A stretch of DNA of 64,000 nucleotides, from contig NZ_AUGX01000010.1 of the NCBI RefSeq assembly GCF_000422885.1, positions 248,001 to 312,000 on the forward strand. The letters run 5' to 3'. Positions 24,465 through 33,454 of this stretch are shown piece after piece. The DNA comes from Ottowia thiooxydans DSM 14619. Its GTDB lineage: Bacteria; Pseudomonadota; Gammaproteobacteria; Burkholderiales; Burkholderiaceae_C. Made by a program: the position numbers and the translations under genes. Under the pieces are notes generated by a model that was not told where the DNA came from, did not search any database, and saw only the letters and a list, made by a program, of their open reading frames with translations. The first letter of the stretch is position 1; the number at the start of each line of letters is the position of its first letter.

Positions 24465-25325
24465 ATGAAACTCGCTGATCTCATTCAAGAAACAGAGCGC
24501 CAACTGAACGAATCAGGGGTGCATTTTGGCCACGGCACAGACAATGCCCATGACGAAGCGGCCTGGCTGGTGCTCCACGCTTTGGGCTTGCCGCTGGACT
24601 CCGATCTGCACGATGCGCAAGTCGGGGGCCTGATCGTTTCGCCGGAGCACCAAGCGCAAGCAGCGTTGCTCTTGCAAAAACGTATCAGCACGCGCCAACC
24701 CCTGGCCTACCTCACCCACCAAGCGTGGCTGCAAGGAGTGCCCTTTTATGTGGATGAGCGAACCATTGTTCCGCGCAGTCTCATCGCTGAGGTCATTGCC
24801 GACGGCAACGTAGATCCCTGGCTCACTGAAAACACCCGTCGTGTGCTTGATCTTTGCACCGGCAATGGCAGCCTTGCTGTGCTGGCAGCGATGGCGTGGC
24901 CCGAAGTCACCGTAGACGCAGTAGACATCAGCACCGATGCGCTGGCGGTGGCTCGAATCAATGTCGACCAGCATGGCCTATCTGAGCGCATCAGACTAAT
25001 CGAAAGCGATGGCTTCGCTCAGTGCCAGGGCGTCTACGATTTAGTCCTCTGCAATCCGCCTTACGTCAATCGCGCCAGCATGGAGGCCTTGCCAGCCGAG
25101 TTTCAAGCCGAGCCTTCATTGGCATTGGCCGGGGGATCTGACGGAATGGACTTTATCCGCGCCATGTTGGCTGCAGCACCCAGGTTTCTCAGCGAATCCG
25201 GAGTACTGGTTCTGGAAATTGGGCACGAGCGAGAACACTTCGAAGCCGCTTTTCCAGATCTGCACCCAGTATGGATAGACACCAGTGCGGGAAGCGATCA
25301 AGTTCTACTTCTTGCTCGCCAGTGA
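24465..25325 (+). CDS. prmB: Ribosomal protein L3 N5-glutamine methyltransferase
   Basis: 286 residues from the ATG at 24465 (MKLADLIQETERQL). The longer open frame upstream overlaps dapE and is not homologous. It has an N-terminal helical domain, then a Rossmann methyltransferase: VLDLCTGNGSLAVLAAM binds S-adenosylmethionine, and the catalytic LVLCNPPYVN motif is that of glutamine-N5 methyltransferases. QAWLQGVPFYVDERTIVPRSLIAE matches the PrmB version (PRS) rather than PrmC (PRP). It methylates a Gln of ribosomal protein L3. It starts 43 bases after dapE and is probably in the same operon. Confidence 0.92.
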   Translation: MKLADLIQETERQLNESGVHFGHGTDNAHDEAAWLVLHALGLPLDSDLHDAQVGGLIVSPEHQAQAALLLQKRISTRQPLAYLTHQAWLQGVPFYVDERTIVPRSLIAEVIADGNVDPWLTENTRRVLDLCTGNGSLAVLAAMAWPEVTVDAVDISTDALAVARINVDQHGLSERIRLIESDGFAQCQGVYDLVLCNPPYVNRASMEALPAEFQAEPSLALAGGSDGMDFIRAMLAAAPRFLSESGVLVLEIGHEREHFEAAFPDLHPVWIDTSAGSDQVLLLARQ

Positions 25326-25369
25326 AGTCACCATTGGCCACACGGCAAAGCTACTTATTTTTCGCCTCT

Positions 25370-28072
25370 ATGACAGATATTACGTTCACATTCAAGAGTT
25401 TCAGGCGGGCTGGCTTTTTGAAGCTCATCATTTGCCTTTTTCTTGCCGCCACGGGGATGCAACAGTCCGCTCTGGCTCAGGCCCCCAGTCAGACCTCACA
25501 AGCACCCGTCATACATATAGATGGCGTAGCCGTTTCTCCAGACTTTAAACAAGCGCGCGCGAAGGGGTGGGCGTTCCACGCCCCTTCGGGTAAAGGCGCT
25601 ACCGATATCGCGGTTTCTGTGGGAGGCGTCGCTGCAGATAAGGTCCAATGGGAAAAGGATAGGCGCCCTGATGTCGCCAAACACTGGAATTCACCCAATA
25701 ATGACTTGGGGTTTAGCGTCCAGGCGGAGTGGACCAATGGAATGCCAGCCGGACCCCAGCAACTCATCATCCAAGCCGTGGTGGATGGCAAGGTGGCCGG
25801 TGCAGCCTTAACGATTAACGGCGGGCCTGGCGCCAATGCACGCCCGCCTACAACGAACGCAGCCCCAGCGACCGCTGCGCGCGCACCCACCAACGACACA
25901 GCGCGCGCACCCACTAACAGCGCAGCGCCTGCAACTAAGACCGCCCCTGTAGCCCAAGCGGCCGCTGCCCCGAACGAAAAGGGCTCACGGTACGCCATTG
26001 CCATCATCCTGATATTGCTGGCGGGCATCACCCTTTGCATCGTCCTGAATAAATCGGACCGGTTGAGAGTCATCGTCGACAAAATATCTCAGTATCCGAA
26101 AATACCCGCCTTCGCCCTCACTTTTGTTTTTCTAATCTTGGTGCTGGGTGGTGTGACAGGCTCATCCATGCAGCACTTGGTCGGGTCGACAGCCGCACCC
26201 AGTGGGCCCGCCATTCTTGACCGTCAAAGCGAGGTACGAGAGGTTCTTTTCACCCCTCGAGGCATCCGAACCGACGAGTGGATGGTCTTAACGCCCAACG
26301 CCCTCGCTCAAGTTAATCACCAGCCTCCGTTCCCCATCGTCAACAAAAACCTGGGGCCCGATGGCCAGAATATGTTGATTGTTGGCATGACCGGAGTCCC
26401 CGTCATGCATCTGAGTGCGCTGGCCAAACCCGCCACCTGGGGATATTTTTTCCTCCCACTCAAACAGGCTCTCGCATTTCATTGGCAACTGCCAATCTTT
26501 GGATGCCTGATCGCGCTGTATTGCCTTTTGAATCTGCTTGCGCCCGCTACGAAAGCGCGAAACCTGGCCTTATCGGCCATGTTCTGCATCGCACCTTATG
26601 CGACTGGATGGTCAAATTGGCCTCTTTATGTCGTGGGATTGGCCAGTGGAGCACTCGCACTGACCCTGTTCATCATCAGGCCTGTGGGTCATGGAAACTC
26701 TCGCGCCGACGCAGTAAAAATCTGGCTGGCTGCGATACCCCTGGCCTGCTTGGCAGCGGGCTTCGCACTCACGCTTTATCCGCCGTGGCAAATTCCTATT
26801 GCGATATTCTCAGGGCTTTTACTGCTGGGATACGGCCTTTCCCATCGGAGCGAATTGCGCCTGGATAAGCATAGTCTCGGGGCTTTGGCTTTGGCAGCCA
26901 TTTCCACCGCCGTGCTGTTGGGCGCATGGTGGATAGATGCAAAACCTGCGGTTGAAGCCATTCAAGCCACCGTATATCCGGGGCAGCGCGCTGAGCTGAC
27001 CGGAGGCAAAGGCTTCTTTGGCCTATTGCGCGGCTATGCCAACGCTGAGACGCTGTCATTCAAAACCCCGTCAAATACGAATGCGTCCGAATCGGCGTCT
27101 TATTTCTTTGTGTTGCTACCGCTTCTGGTTCTCGCCTTCATACGCCAATATAAGCCGAGCCCCCAGCGCTGGATATGGCGTGCATGGATTGCGTTTGTAG
27201 TAGTCACACTGATATACATCATTGCCGGTTTCCCACTCTGGCTCTCGCAAGCATTGGGTTTGAGCTGGGTTCCCAACACAAGATTGGACCTTGGGCTCGC
27301 CTGGGCGAGCATTTTCGCCATGGCGTTGTTACCGGGCCTGCGAGAAGACAACACCCCGCTAGCCAAACCGCTGGCCCTGGCTGTCACCGCCGCGAGCGCG
27401 GCTCTGATTGCAACGGGGCTTTGGGGTATGCCGGAAATCAAAGCGATCTCCATAGATCCGGTACTCGCTGTTGCGCTTCTCGTCTCAGGCATCTTGATGA
27501 TTTATTGGCTCCTCATTGGTCGGATAGGGAGCAGCATTGCCATCACTCTCTTGATCTATGCGGTTTCTGTCGCCACGTTCAACCCGTGGGCCATAGCTCC
27601 AGAGCGTGTATCACCTTCAGAGCCTCTCAAAAAGCTGCTGTCCAGCCCCACCTCTCCCGAAAGCCCCTCACGAGTACTGGTGTTGGGGGCGGGCACCCTA
27701 GGACCTATGGCGCTTTTTGCGGGAGGCATTCCAGTGGTCAATGGTGTTCACTACTACCCGCAGCCTTCTCTCTGGAAGGGTTTGGGGGTTTCCTTGCAAG
27801 AAGCCGATGCAGCCAATCGCTATCAACACCTTAGCTTCATTCCCACTGCACCAGCCAACGGGCAGGTAACTGCTTTCGAATCGCCACAGCCCGATGTCGT
27901 CAGGGTACTCGTTGATCCTGGCCGCTTCTCCTTCGCTTCAGTCGGTGCGGGTAAGGTCATGGCGACCCTCCCCATGGCGCCAGCGTTGCAGGCCAATCCC
28001 CGCCTGCGCCTTCGGGGACAGCATCGGATGTGGGTGGTGTTCGACGTACTGCCTGATCCACCTGCACAATGA
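25370..28072 (+). CDS. Large polytopic membrane protein of unknown function
   Basis: 900 residues from the ATG at 25370. A signal-like segment (LKLIICLFLAATGMQQSALA) precedes a beta-rich periplasmic domain of about 130 residues, then a low-complexity Ala/Pro/Thr linker (about 165-205) and 12-13 membrane helices between about residues 205 and 740. A loop after the second helix of the main block (EVLFTPRGIRTDEWMVLTPN) and a C-terminal periplasmic part with RVLVLGAGTLGPMALF resemble GT-C-like or YfhO-like polytopic proteins. I do not recognise a named family with confidence. A role in moving or adding surface sugars is plausible but unproven. The stop overlaps the next ATG (ATGA). Confidence 0.65.
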   Translation: MTDITFTFKSFRRAGFLKLIICLFLAATGMQQSALAQAPSQTSQAPVIHIDGVAVSPDFKQARAKGWAFHAPSGKGATDIAVSVGGVAADKVQWEKDRRPDVAKHWNSPNNDLGFSVQAEWTNGMPAGPQQLIIQAVVDGKVAGAALTINGGPGANARPPTTNAAPATAARAPTNDTARAPTNSAAPATKTAPVAQAAAAPNEKGSRYAIAIILILLAGITLCIVLNKSDRLRVIVDKISQYPKIPAFALTFVFLILVLGGVTGSSMQHLVGSTAAPSGPAILDRQSEVREVLFTPRGIRTDEWMVLTPNALAQVNHQPPFPIVNKNLGPDGQNMLIVGMTGVPVMHLSALAKPATWGYFFLPLKQALAFHWQLPIFGCLIALYCLLNLLAPATKARNLALSAMFCIAPYATGWSNWPLYVVGLASGALALTLFIIRPVGHGNSRADAVKIWLAAIPLACLAAGFALTLYPPWQIPIAIFSGLLLLGYGLSHRSELRLDKHSLGALALAAISTAVLLGAWWIDAKPAVEAIQATVYPGQRAELTGGKGFFGLLRGYANAETLSFKTPSNTNASESASYFFVLLPLLVLAFIRQYKPSPQRWIWRAWIAFVVVTLIYIIAGFPLWLSQALGLSWVPNTRLDLGLAWASIFAMALLPGLREDNTPLAKPLALAVTAASAALIATGLWGMPEIKAISIDPVLAVALLVSGILMIYWLLIGRIGSSIAITLLIYAVSVATFNPWAIAPERVSPSEPLKKLLSSPTSPESPSRVLVLGAGTLGPMALFAGGIPVVNGVHYYPQPSLWKGLGVSLQEADAANRYQHLSFIPTAPANGQVTAFESPQPDVVRVLVDPGRFSFASVGAGKVMATLPMAPALQANPRLRLRGQHRMWVVFDVLPDPPAQ

Positions 28073-28581
28073 ATAGCAGTGCTCCAGCGCTCACTATTCA
28101 GCCCGTAGAGGATGCGGTTCAGTGGCGGATCCTGGAAGTGCTCCTTCGCCAATATGCCAACACGGAGTTGGGCCAAGCGGCGAGCAGCTCGATCTGGGCC
28201 GATCTCGCGGATTTACCTGCACGTTATGGTTCACCCGCCAGAGGAGGCGCTGCATTGGCGTTCGTGGATGGTACGCCCGTGGGCTGTGGTACCTTCGCGG
28301 CCACACGAGAATTGGGGCTGTGCGAGCTAAAGCGTTTCTACGTGCTTCCCGCATGGCGCCGGGCCGGCATAGGCAAAGCGCTGGTACTCGCGATGCAACG
28401 TGCGGCCCAGGCCCAAGGCTATGCAAATGCAGGACTTACCGCCTGGCCCGATAATACCGAAGGCTTGGCGCTCTATCGCGCCTTGGGTTTCACACCCGTT
28501 TCCCCTTTTAAAAGCCACCCTGACCTGGCGCTGCTCTATCTTGGCCGCGCCCTGCCAAACTTCCCTACTCCTCTCGAATGA
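28069..28581 (+). CDS. GNAT-family N-acetyltransferase
   Basis: 170 residues. The acetyl-CoA binding motif A is ELKRFYVLPAWRRAGIGKALV (R-x-x-G-x-G/A type), followed by the C-terminal ALYRALGFTPV typical of GNAT enzymes. It would transfer acetyl from acetyl-CoA to an amine of a small molecule or protein. The acceptor cannot be predicted. Both ends overlap neighbours by ATGA (the membrane protein upstream, the ABC-F ATPase downstream), so translation of the three is coupled. The pairing with a translation factor is shared position only. Confidence 0.85.
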   Translation: MNSSAPALTIQPVEDAVQWRILEVLLRQYANTELGQAASSSIWADLADLPARYGSPARGGAALAFVDGTPVGCGTFAATRELGLCELKRFYVLPAWRRAGIGKALVLAMQRAAQAQGYANAGLTAWPDNTEGLALYRALGFTPVSPFKSHPDLALLYLGRALPNFPTPLE

Positions 28582-30770
28582 TCAGTCTGCTTAATCTCAC
28601 CTTGCGCCGCGGCGTCAAGGTGTTGCTTGATGGTGCCAATGCCACCATCCATCCCGGTGAAAAAGTCGCCTTGGTCGGCCGCAACGGTGCGGGCAAATCA
28701 ACACTATTCGGGCTGCTGAACGGAACGCTCCATGAAGATGCCGGCGATTTCTCCATGCCGGCAAGCTGGCGCCTGGCTCAAGTAGCGCAGGACATGCCGG
28801 AGACCACGGAAACGGCAACGGACTTTGTACTCGCTGGCGACACTCGGCTGATGGAATTGCGCGAACAACTGGCAGACGCAGAAAGACGGGTCGAAGAAGA
28901 CCCTGATGACGTCGATGCCGGCATGGCCATTGGGCAAGCGCATAGCGATCTGCATGACGCAGGTGCGCATGACGCCACGGCCCGAGCGCAAGCCTTGACT
29001 CTTGGCCTGGGCTTCAAGGTAAGCGAGCTGGATCTTCCCGTGAACAGCTTCTCAGGTGGCTGGCGCATGAGGCTGCAATTGGCGCGCGCGCTGATGGCAC
29101 CTAGCGACTTGCTGCTGCTGGACGAACCCACCAACCACTTGGATTTGGATGCCCTGGTGTGGCTGGAGGCCTGGCTGGCGCGCTATCCGGGCACGATGAT
29201 CGTGATCAGCCATGACAGGGAGTTCCTGGATGCCGTCACCACTGTCACGGTGCATATCGAGAATGCCCGCCTCACGCGCTACGGCGGTAACTACAGCGCC
29301 TTCGAGGAGCTGCGTGCGCAACAACTGAGCTTGCAACAGGCCGCATTTTCCAAGCAACAGGAGAAAGTCGCGCACCTGCAAAAATTCATTGACCGCTTCA
29401 AGGCCAAGGCCTCTAAAGCGAAGCAGGCCCAAAGCCGGGTCAAGGCATTGGAGCGAATGGAAAAAATCGCACCCGTGCTGGCTGATGCTGAGTTCCAGTT
29501 TGAATTCAAGGAACCAGGCAATATCCCGAATCCAATGCTGGCGATCCGGGACGCGGTTTTCGGCTACCGTGCGCCCGAGGCCTCTGAGGAAAGCCAGCTC
29601 CAGGCCAGCGCAGAGCCCAGTGAACGGGCGGATCTACCTGAATACGCCACAAGCCAATCCCTGCATGCCGAATTGGCCGCTCGGGGAGATTTACCACCAG
29701 AGCCTGCTGCCGGTGACCGCATCATCTTGCCAGGCGTGACGCGTACCGTATTGGCCGGCCAGAGGATAGGCATCCTGGGTGCCAACGGGCAAGGTAAATC
29801 AACCTTGGTGAAAACCATCGCCCGCGCCATGCCTTTGCTGGGTGGCACCTTGACCGAGGGCAAGGGCCTCTCGATTGGCTACTTCGCCCAGCAGGAGCTG
29901 GATGTGCTGAGGCCGGCAGACACGCCCCTGGAGCACATGGTGCGCCTGGCCCGTGAGACAGGCCAGGCCAACACAGAGGGTGCCCGCGAGCAGCAGTTGC
30001 GCAACTTCCTGGGTACTTTCAGCTTCCCGGGCCCCATGGTGGTGCAAAAAGTTGGCCAATTCAGCGGTGGTGAGAAAGCGCGTTTGGTCCTGGCCATGAT
30101 TGTGTGGCAGCGCCCTAACCTGCTGCTGCTTGACGAGCCCACCAACCATCTGGATCTGGCCACCCGAGAAGCGCTGGCAATGGCCCTGAACGAGTTCGAA
30201 GGCACCGTCATGCTGGTGAGCCATGACCGTGCTCTCTTGCGCAGCGTGTGCGATGAGTTCTGGCTTGTGGCGCGCGGCAACATTTCTGACTTTGAGGGAG
30301 ATCTGGATGATTACCAGCGCTACCTTCTCGATGAATCCAAGCGTTTGCGCGAGGAAGCGCGTGAGATCGCGGCCAGCGCCGCCACATCGGGCACAGCGGG
30401 CGCAGTGAGTTCACCGCGCACTGAGGAAATCATCGCGCCAGCTTCCAATGTGAAGCAGGCTGAAGCCACAAATTCACCAGCCGGCGGTGCTGAACGCCGA
30501 AAACAAGCGGCTCAACGCCGGCAAGCGCTGGCCACCCAATTGCGCCCACATAAAAAGACGCTAACGGACGCGGAAACGCGGATGAGCGGCTTGCAGAAAG
30601 AGAAAAGCGAGCTGCAAGAGCGCCTGACCAGCCCTCTGTCTCCATCCGAGCTCGCTGAGGCCGGTCGCCGGCTTAAATCGATCGAGGATGCCCTCGCCAC
30701 CGCAGAGGAAACCTGGCTTGCAGCGGGCGAAGCCATCGACAAAATTGAATCCGAAGAAATTGCGGAGTAA
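28578..30770 (+). CDS. ABC-F family ATPase, YheS/Uup-like
   Basis: 730 residues with two ABC domains and no membrane helices. Domain 1 has Walker A GRNGAGKST, signature VNSFSGGWRMRL and Walker B LLLLDEPTNHLDLDAL. The inter-domain linker (about 240-300) is charged and helical. Domain 2 has GANGQGKST, QFSGGEKARLVLAM and LLLLDEPTNHLDL. An Ala/Glu/Ser-rich insert of about 50 residues lies just before domain 2, and the C-terminal 90 residues form a coiled coil. ABC-F proteins act on ribosomes, rescuing or regulating elongation. The first domain (MISLLNLTLRRGVKVLLDGA) is most like YheS. It is not a transporter. Confidence 0.9.
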   Translation: MISLLNLTLRRGVKVLLDGANATIHPGEKVALVGRNGAGKSTLFGLLNGTLHEDAGDFSMPASWRLAQVAQDMPETTETATDFVLAGDTRLMELREQLADAERRVEEDPDDVDAGMAIGQAHSDLHDAGAHDATARAQALTLGLGFKVSELDLPVNSFSGGWRMRLQLARALMAPSDLLLLDEPTNHLDLDALVWLEAWLARYPGTMIVISHDREFLDAVTTVTVHIENARLTRYGGNYSAFEELRAQQLSLQQAAFSKQQEKVAHLQKFIDRFKAKASKAKQAQSRVKALERMEKIAPVLADAEFQFEFKEPGNIPNPMLAIRDAVFGYRAPEASEESQLQASAEPSERADLPEYATSQSLHAELAARGDLPPEPAAGDRIILPGVTRTVLAGQRIGILGANGQGKSTLVKTIARAMPLLGGTLTEGKGLSIGYFAQQELDVLRPADTPLEHMVRLARETGQANTEGAREQQLRNFLGTFSFPGPMVVQKVGQFSGGEKARLVLAMIVWQRPNLLLLDEPTNHLDLATREALAMALNEFEGTVMLVSHDRALLRSVCDEFWLVARGNISDFEGDLDDYQRYLLDESKRLREEAREIAASAATSGTAGAVSSPRTEEIIAPASNVKQAEATNSPAGGAERRKQAAQRRQALATQLRPHKKTLTDAETRMSGLQKEKSELQERLTSPLSPSELAEAGRRLKSIEDALATAEETWLAAGEAIDKIESEEIAE

Positions 30771-30873
30771 TTTGTAATATGGATTTCGTCTGACAAGCGG
30801 TGTACGCGCTGGGCGGTTACAGTGCTCCCACCACAGCGTGTGGCTTGTTCATACAAAGGAAGAGAGGAACTAC

Positions 30874-31122
30874 ATGGGAATCATCGTTACTATCGTCGTC
30901 GGGTTCATCGTTGGCCTGATCGCGCGCGCCATCATGCCGGGTAACCAGAGCATGGGACTCATCATGACCACCATCCTGGGCATCGTTGGTGCTCTGGTGG
31001 CAAGTTATGGCGGTGCGGCACTCGGTTTGTACCCAGCAGGATCAGCAGTGGGTTGGATTGCCTCAATCATTGGCGCCATCATCGTGCTGTTTGTCTATGG
31101 CCTGGTCACCAAAAAGGGCTGA
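30874..31122 (+). CDS. GlsB/YeaQ/YmgE-family small membrane protein
   Basis: 82 residues from the ATG at 30874, which has an AGAGAGGAA ribosome site. Three hydrophobic helices carry the Gly-rich transglycosylase-associated pattern: IIVTIVVGFIVGLIARAIMPG, GLIMTTILGIVGALVASYGG and GWIASIIGAIIVLFVYGLV. It is an inner-membrane protein. E. coli members are induced by acid and general stress, but the molecular role is unknown. The gene stands alone in the plus direction after the ABC-F gene (103-bp gap). Confidence 0.9.
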   Translation: MGIIVTIVVGFIVGLIARAIMPGNQSMGLIMTTILGIVGALVASYGGAALGLYPAGSAVGWIASIIGAIIVLFVYGLVTKKG

Positions 31123-31170
31123 ACGCCAACTCCAAGCGTGATCAACTAGTACTCCCAAGCTTGTCCAGAA

Positions 31171-31761
31171 ATGAAATTTTTGCCAGTCCGAAAACCCCGT
31201 GAGCCCGATGCGTTGGAACTGGCTCATGGCCACTCGGAGCTGGAACAGGCGGTACTGAAAAGCCGCCGCCTGTTGCACAAGCGGGCCGTGGTTGCGGGCG
31301 TCGCGGGAGCAATACCTGTCCCGGGTCTGGATTGGGCAGTGGACGCGGCTATGCTGGCTCGCCTGCTGCCCAAAATCAATGAAGAGTTCGGGCTGACGCC
31401 GCAACAGATCGACAAACTGGATTCCAAGGAAAAAGAGCGGGTACAAAAGGCTGTTGCCATGGCCGGCTCCGTCATTATTGGCAGAGTCGTCACGCGCGAT
31501 CTGATTTTCCGGTTTGCTCGCACAATTGGTCTGCGCTTAACTACCGCGCAAGCAAGCAAATACGTCCCCTTTGCCGGGCAGCTCATTTCCGGCGCTCTGG
31601 GGTACGCCGCGTTGCGCTACCTGGGCGAACAACATATTCGTGATTGTGTGAAAGTGGTGCGTGCCGCCGTCTTGGCGTTACCTGCACCCGAGCGGCGGGT
31701 TGCTATGTCTTACTCGAAGACACAGGCGGCAGATCACTCTCCGGACCGTGTTCCTGGGTGA
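31171..31761 (+). CDS. Hypothetical protein with DUF697/EcsC-like hydrophobic segments
   Basis: 196 residues. It has a charged N-terminus, then RRLLHKRAVVAGVAGAIPVPGLDWAVDAAMLARLLPKINEEFGL, which recalls the PIPG(L/I)D motif of DUF697 and EcsC-type membrane proteins, then a second hydrophobic block (VAMAGSVIIGRVV) and a third near FAGQLISGALGYAAL. I recognise no enzyme motif. It follows the GlsB gene by 48 bases and may be co-transcribed, which would hint at an envelope-stress setting. The frame and codon use look genuine. Confidence 0.6.
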   Translation: MKFLPVRKPREPDALELAHGHSELEQAVLKSRRLLHKRAVVAGVAGAIPVPGLDWAVDAAMLARLLPKINEEFGLTPQQIDKLDSKEKERVQKAVAMAGSVIIGRVVTRDLIFRFARTIGLRLTTAQASKYVPFAGQLISGALGYAALRYLGEQHIRDCVKVVRAAVLALPAPERRVAMSYSKTQAADHSPDRVPG

Positions 31762-31882
31762 GCGCTTAATAGTTCAGCGATCGCTGGCGCCCAATCCCTC
31801 TAACGAGGTCCTTTTCCATCTCTGGAATGGGAATGCACTTTTATGGGTGCATCAGTTCGTTCTGATCGCCTTGATCGCTGCC

Positions 31883-32314
31883 TCAAGCTCGTTTGCCTGC
31901 ACGTATCGTGTGCACATTCGGCGTCGTCGTACCTTGCGCCTCTCGCTCTTCTCTCAGGCGAAAGCTGTGACGTGATTTGCTGATGCTTAGATGGTTCACG
32001 TCTGCCCATTGCACCAACGCCTTCATGGGCACCAGGAACGAGCGCCCCAGCTCCGTGAGCGTGTAATCCACCCTGGGGGGTACCCCAGGGAAAAGAGTTC
32101 GTTCCACGAATCCGTCGGCCTCCAGCTTCTTTAGCGTGCGCGAGAGCATCTGCTTTGAAATATCTCCAATTTCCTTGTTCAGTTCGTTGAACCGGAAGGT
32201 TCGAACCGCCAAGGTCTCAAGCACCAGCAAGCTCCACTGATCGCCTATGCGGTCGAGCACGTCCCGAATTGGACAGGGATGGTCGAAGGGGATAACGGCA
32301 TTTTGGGAGGGCAT
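31883..32314 (-). CDS. HxlR-family transcriptional regulator
   Basis: 143 residues. A winged-helix domain with the family motif CPIRDVLDRIGDQWSLLVLETLA at the N-terminus (conserved Cys and GxKW/GDQW) is followed by FRFNELNKEIGDISKQMLSRTLKKLEADGFVER, the recognition helix and wing, and VDYTLTELGRSF. HxlR proteins respond to aldehydes, quinones or redox stress and often control a divergent reductase. Here the divergent gene encodes an NAD(P)-binding protein 156 bases away, with repeated ACCTAGTC elements between them that are likely operators. Confidence 0.92.
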   Translation of the reverse strand: MPSQNAVIPFDHPCPIRDVLDRIGDQWSLLVLETLAVRTFRFNELNKEIGDISKQMLSRTLKKLEADGFVERTLFPGVPPRVDYTLTELGRSFLVPMKALVQWADVNHLSISKSRHSFRLREEREAQGTTTPNVHTIRAGKRA

Positions 32315-32357
32315 ATTCGGATTTCCGGAGGAAAAACCAGATGGTCATCTCGCGCTG

Positions 32358-32451
32358 ACCTAGTCTCATTTTGATGACTTCTTGTGCAGCCAAGGCAGGA
32401 AATGTAGCATTCGCTTCTCTCTAGGTCTACTTTATTTACCTAGTCCATTTT
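32358..32451. promoter_or_regulatory. Candidate HxlR operators
   Basis: ACCTAGTCTCATTTT (32358-32372) recurs as ACCTAGTCCATTTT (32438-32451). The second copy is also the right arm of a perfect inverted repeat CTAGGT-N11-ACCTAG (32421-32443) that lies 27 bases before the oxidoreductase ATG, over the expected promoter. A TATAGATTAT element at 32451-32460 could be the -10. Control by the adjacent HxlR protein is inference. Confidence 0.55.
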
Positions 32452-32470
32452 ATAGATTATAGGAATCCAT

Positions 32471-33082
32471 ATGACACGCATTGCATTGATCGGTGCCTCC
32501 GGCCAAGTTGGTTCACGCCTCCTTAACGAGCTGTCCAATCGCGGATTTTCGGTCACGGCGATCGCAAGGCACCCTGAAGCCATCGCCACGCTAGCGAATG
32601 TCAGCGCCGTCAAAGGCGACGTCAAAGACACTGCCGGCTTGGTCGAGCAGTTGAAGGGGCACGATGTGGTGATCAGCGCCGTCAAGTTTGGCGACTCGGA
32701 TGCGCAAGCCCTGATCGAAGCCGTGCGCCAATCGGGGGTTTCGCGGTATCTGGTGGTTGGCGGCGCGGGCAGCCTTGAAGTGGCTCCTGGGCAGCGCCTG
32801 ATTGATCTGCCGGACTTCCCTGAGGCCTATCGTTCCGAGGCTTCGCGCGGAGCTGCATTCCTTGATCAACTGCTGGCTGAAAAAGAGTTGAACTGGACGT
32901 TTCTGTCGCCCTCAGCTGAATTTGTACCGGGAAAACGCACCGGCGTATTCCGCCTTGGTACCAATACATTGCTGAGTAACGAACAGGGCAGCCGTATTTC
33001 CTTCGAAGACTATGCGGTCGCACTGGTAGACGAAATTGAGCGCCCAGCACATTCTCGCCAGCGATTTACAGTGGGATATTGA
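32471..33082 (+). CDS. NAD(P)-binding (NmrA/SDR-a-like) oxidoreductase
   Basis: 203 residues. The Rossmann loop RIALIGASGQVGSRLLNEL begins at residue 3, then VKGDVKDTAGLVEQLKGHDVVISAV and RYLVVGGAGSLEVAPGQRLIDLP, as in the short NAD(P)H-binding proteins often paired with HxlR regulators. It has no Y-x3-K dyad, so it may be a sensor or an atypical reductase. It is divergent from the HxlR gene and likely induced by the same signal through that regulator. Confidence 0.88.
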   Translation: MTRIALIGASGQVGSRLLNELSNRGFSVTAIARHPEAIATLANVSAVKGDVKDTAGLVEQLKGHDVVISAVKFGDSDAQALIEAVRQSGVSRYLVVGGAGSLEVAPGQRLIDLPDFPEAYRSEASRGAAFLDQLLAEKELNWTFLSPSAEFVPGKRTGVFRLGTNTLLSNEQGSRISFEDYAVALVDEIERPAHSRQRFTVGY

Positions 33083-33205
33083 TCCTGAAAACAGCTAAAA
33101 CCAGCTGGACGAGTTGGATCTTTAGCCGGGCGCGTAAGAATGGCCCGTAGTTAGGCGACAATATATGGTTTTGAGCCAACCACCCAATTTCAAAGGAAGA
33201 AGATC

Positions 33206-33364
33206 ATGGGCAATAAAATCGTTACCGAAGCTGATCGCAAAGCTACTGCACCTCTGGCTGGCGCCACAGTGCGCAAGCAAGACATCGGCCAGCGCAAAAG
33301 CCAAGAGCGTGGCTCGCACACCCGCAGCAAGAAAAACGCTGGCAAGCGTCCACACCAAGGCTAA
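33206..33364 (+). CDS. Small basic protein, 52 residues
   Basis: Begins MGNKIVTEADRKATA and ends KKNAGKRPHQG. The ATG has an AAAGGAAGA ribosome site eight bases upstream, and a strong bidirectional terminator follows 13 bases after the TAA, so a real transcript is likely. The second half is very rich in Lys, Arg, Gln and Ser, suggesting a disordered nucleic-acid-binding protein. No family was recognised. It is shorter than usual ORF cut-offs and could easily be missed. Confidence 0.65.
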   Translation: MGNKIVTEADRKATAPLAGATVRKQDIGQRKSQERGSHTRSKKNAGKRPHQG

Positions 33365-33377
33365 GCAGGCCTTCACC

Positions 33378-33408
33378 AAAAATGGCGCCTACTGGGCGCC
33401 ATTTTTTT
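33378..33408. terminator. Bidirectional rho-independent terminator
   Basis: AATGGCGCC-TACT-GGGCGCCATT forms a stem with a short loop, flanked by an A-run on the left and TTTTTTT on the right. It ends the small basic protein gene on the plus strand and the convergent liv operon on the minus strand. Confidence 0.9.
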
Positions 33409-33454
33409 ATCTTCAATGCGCCTCCTCCTGCGGTTTGAGGGCTCTCTCGGGAGC

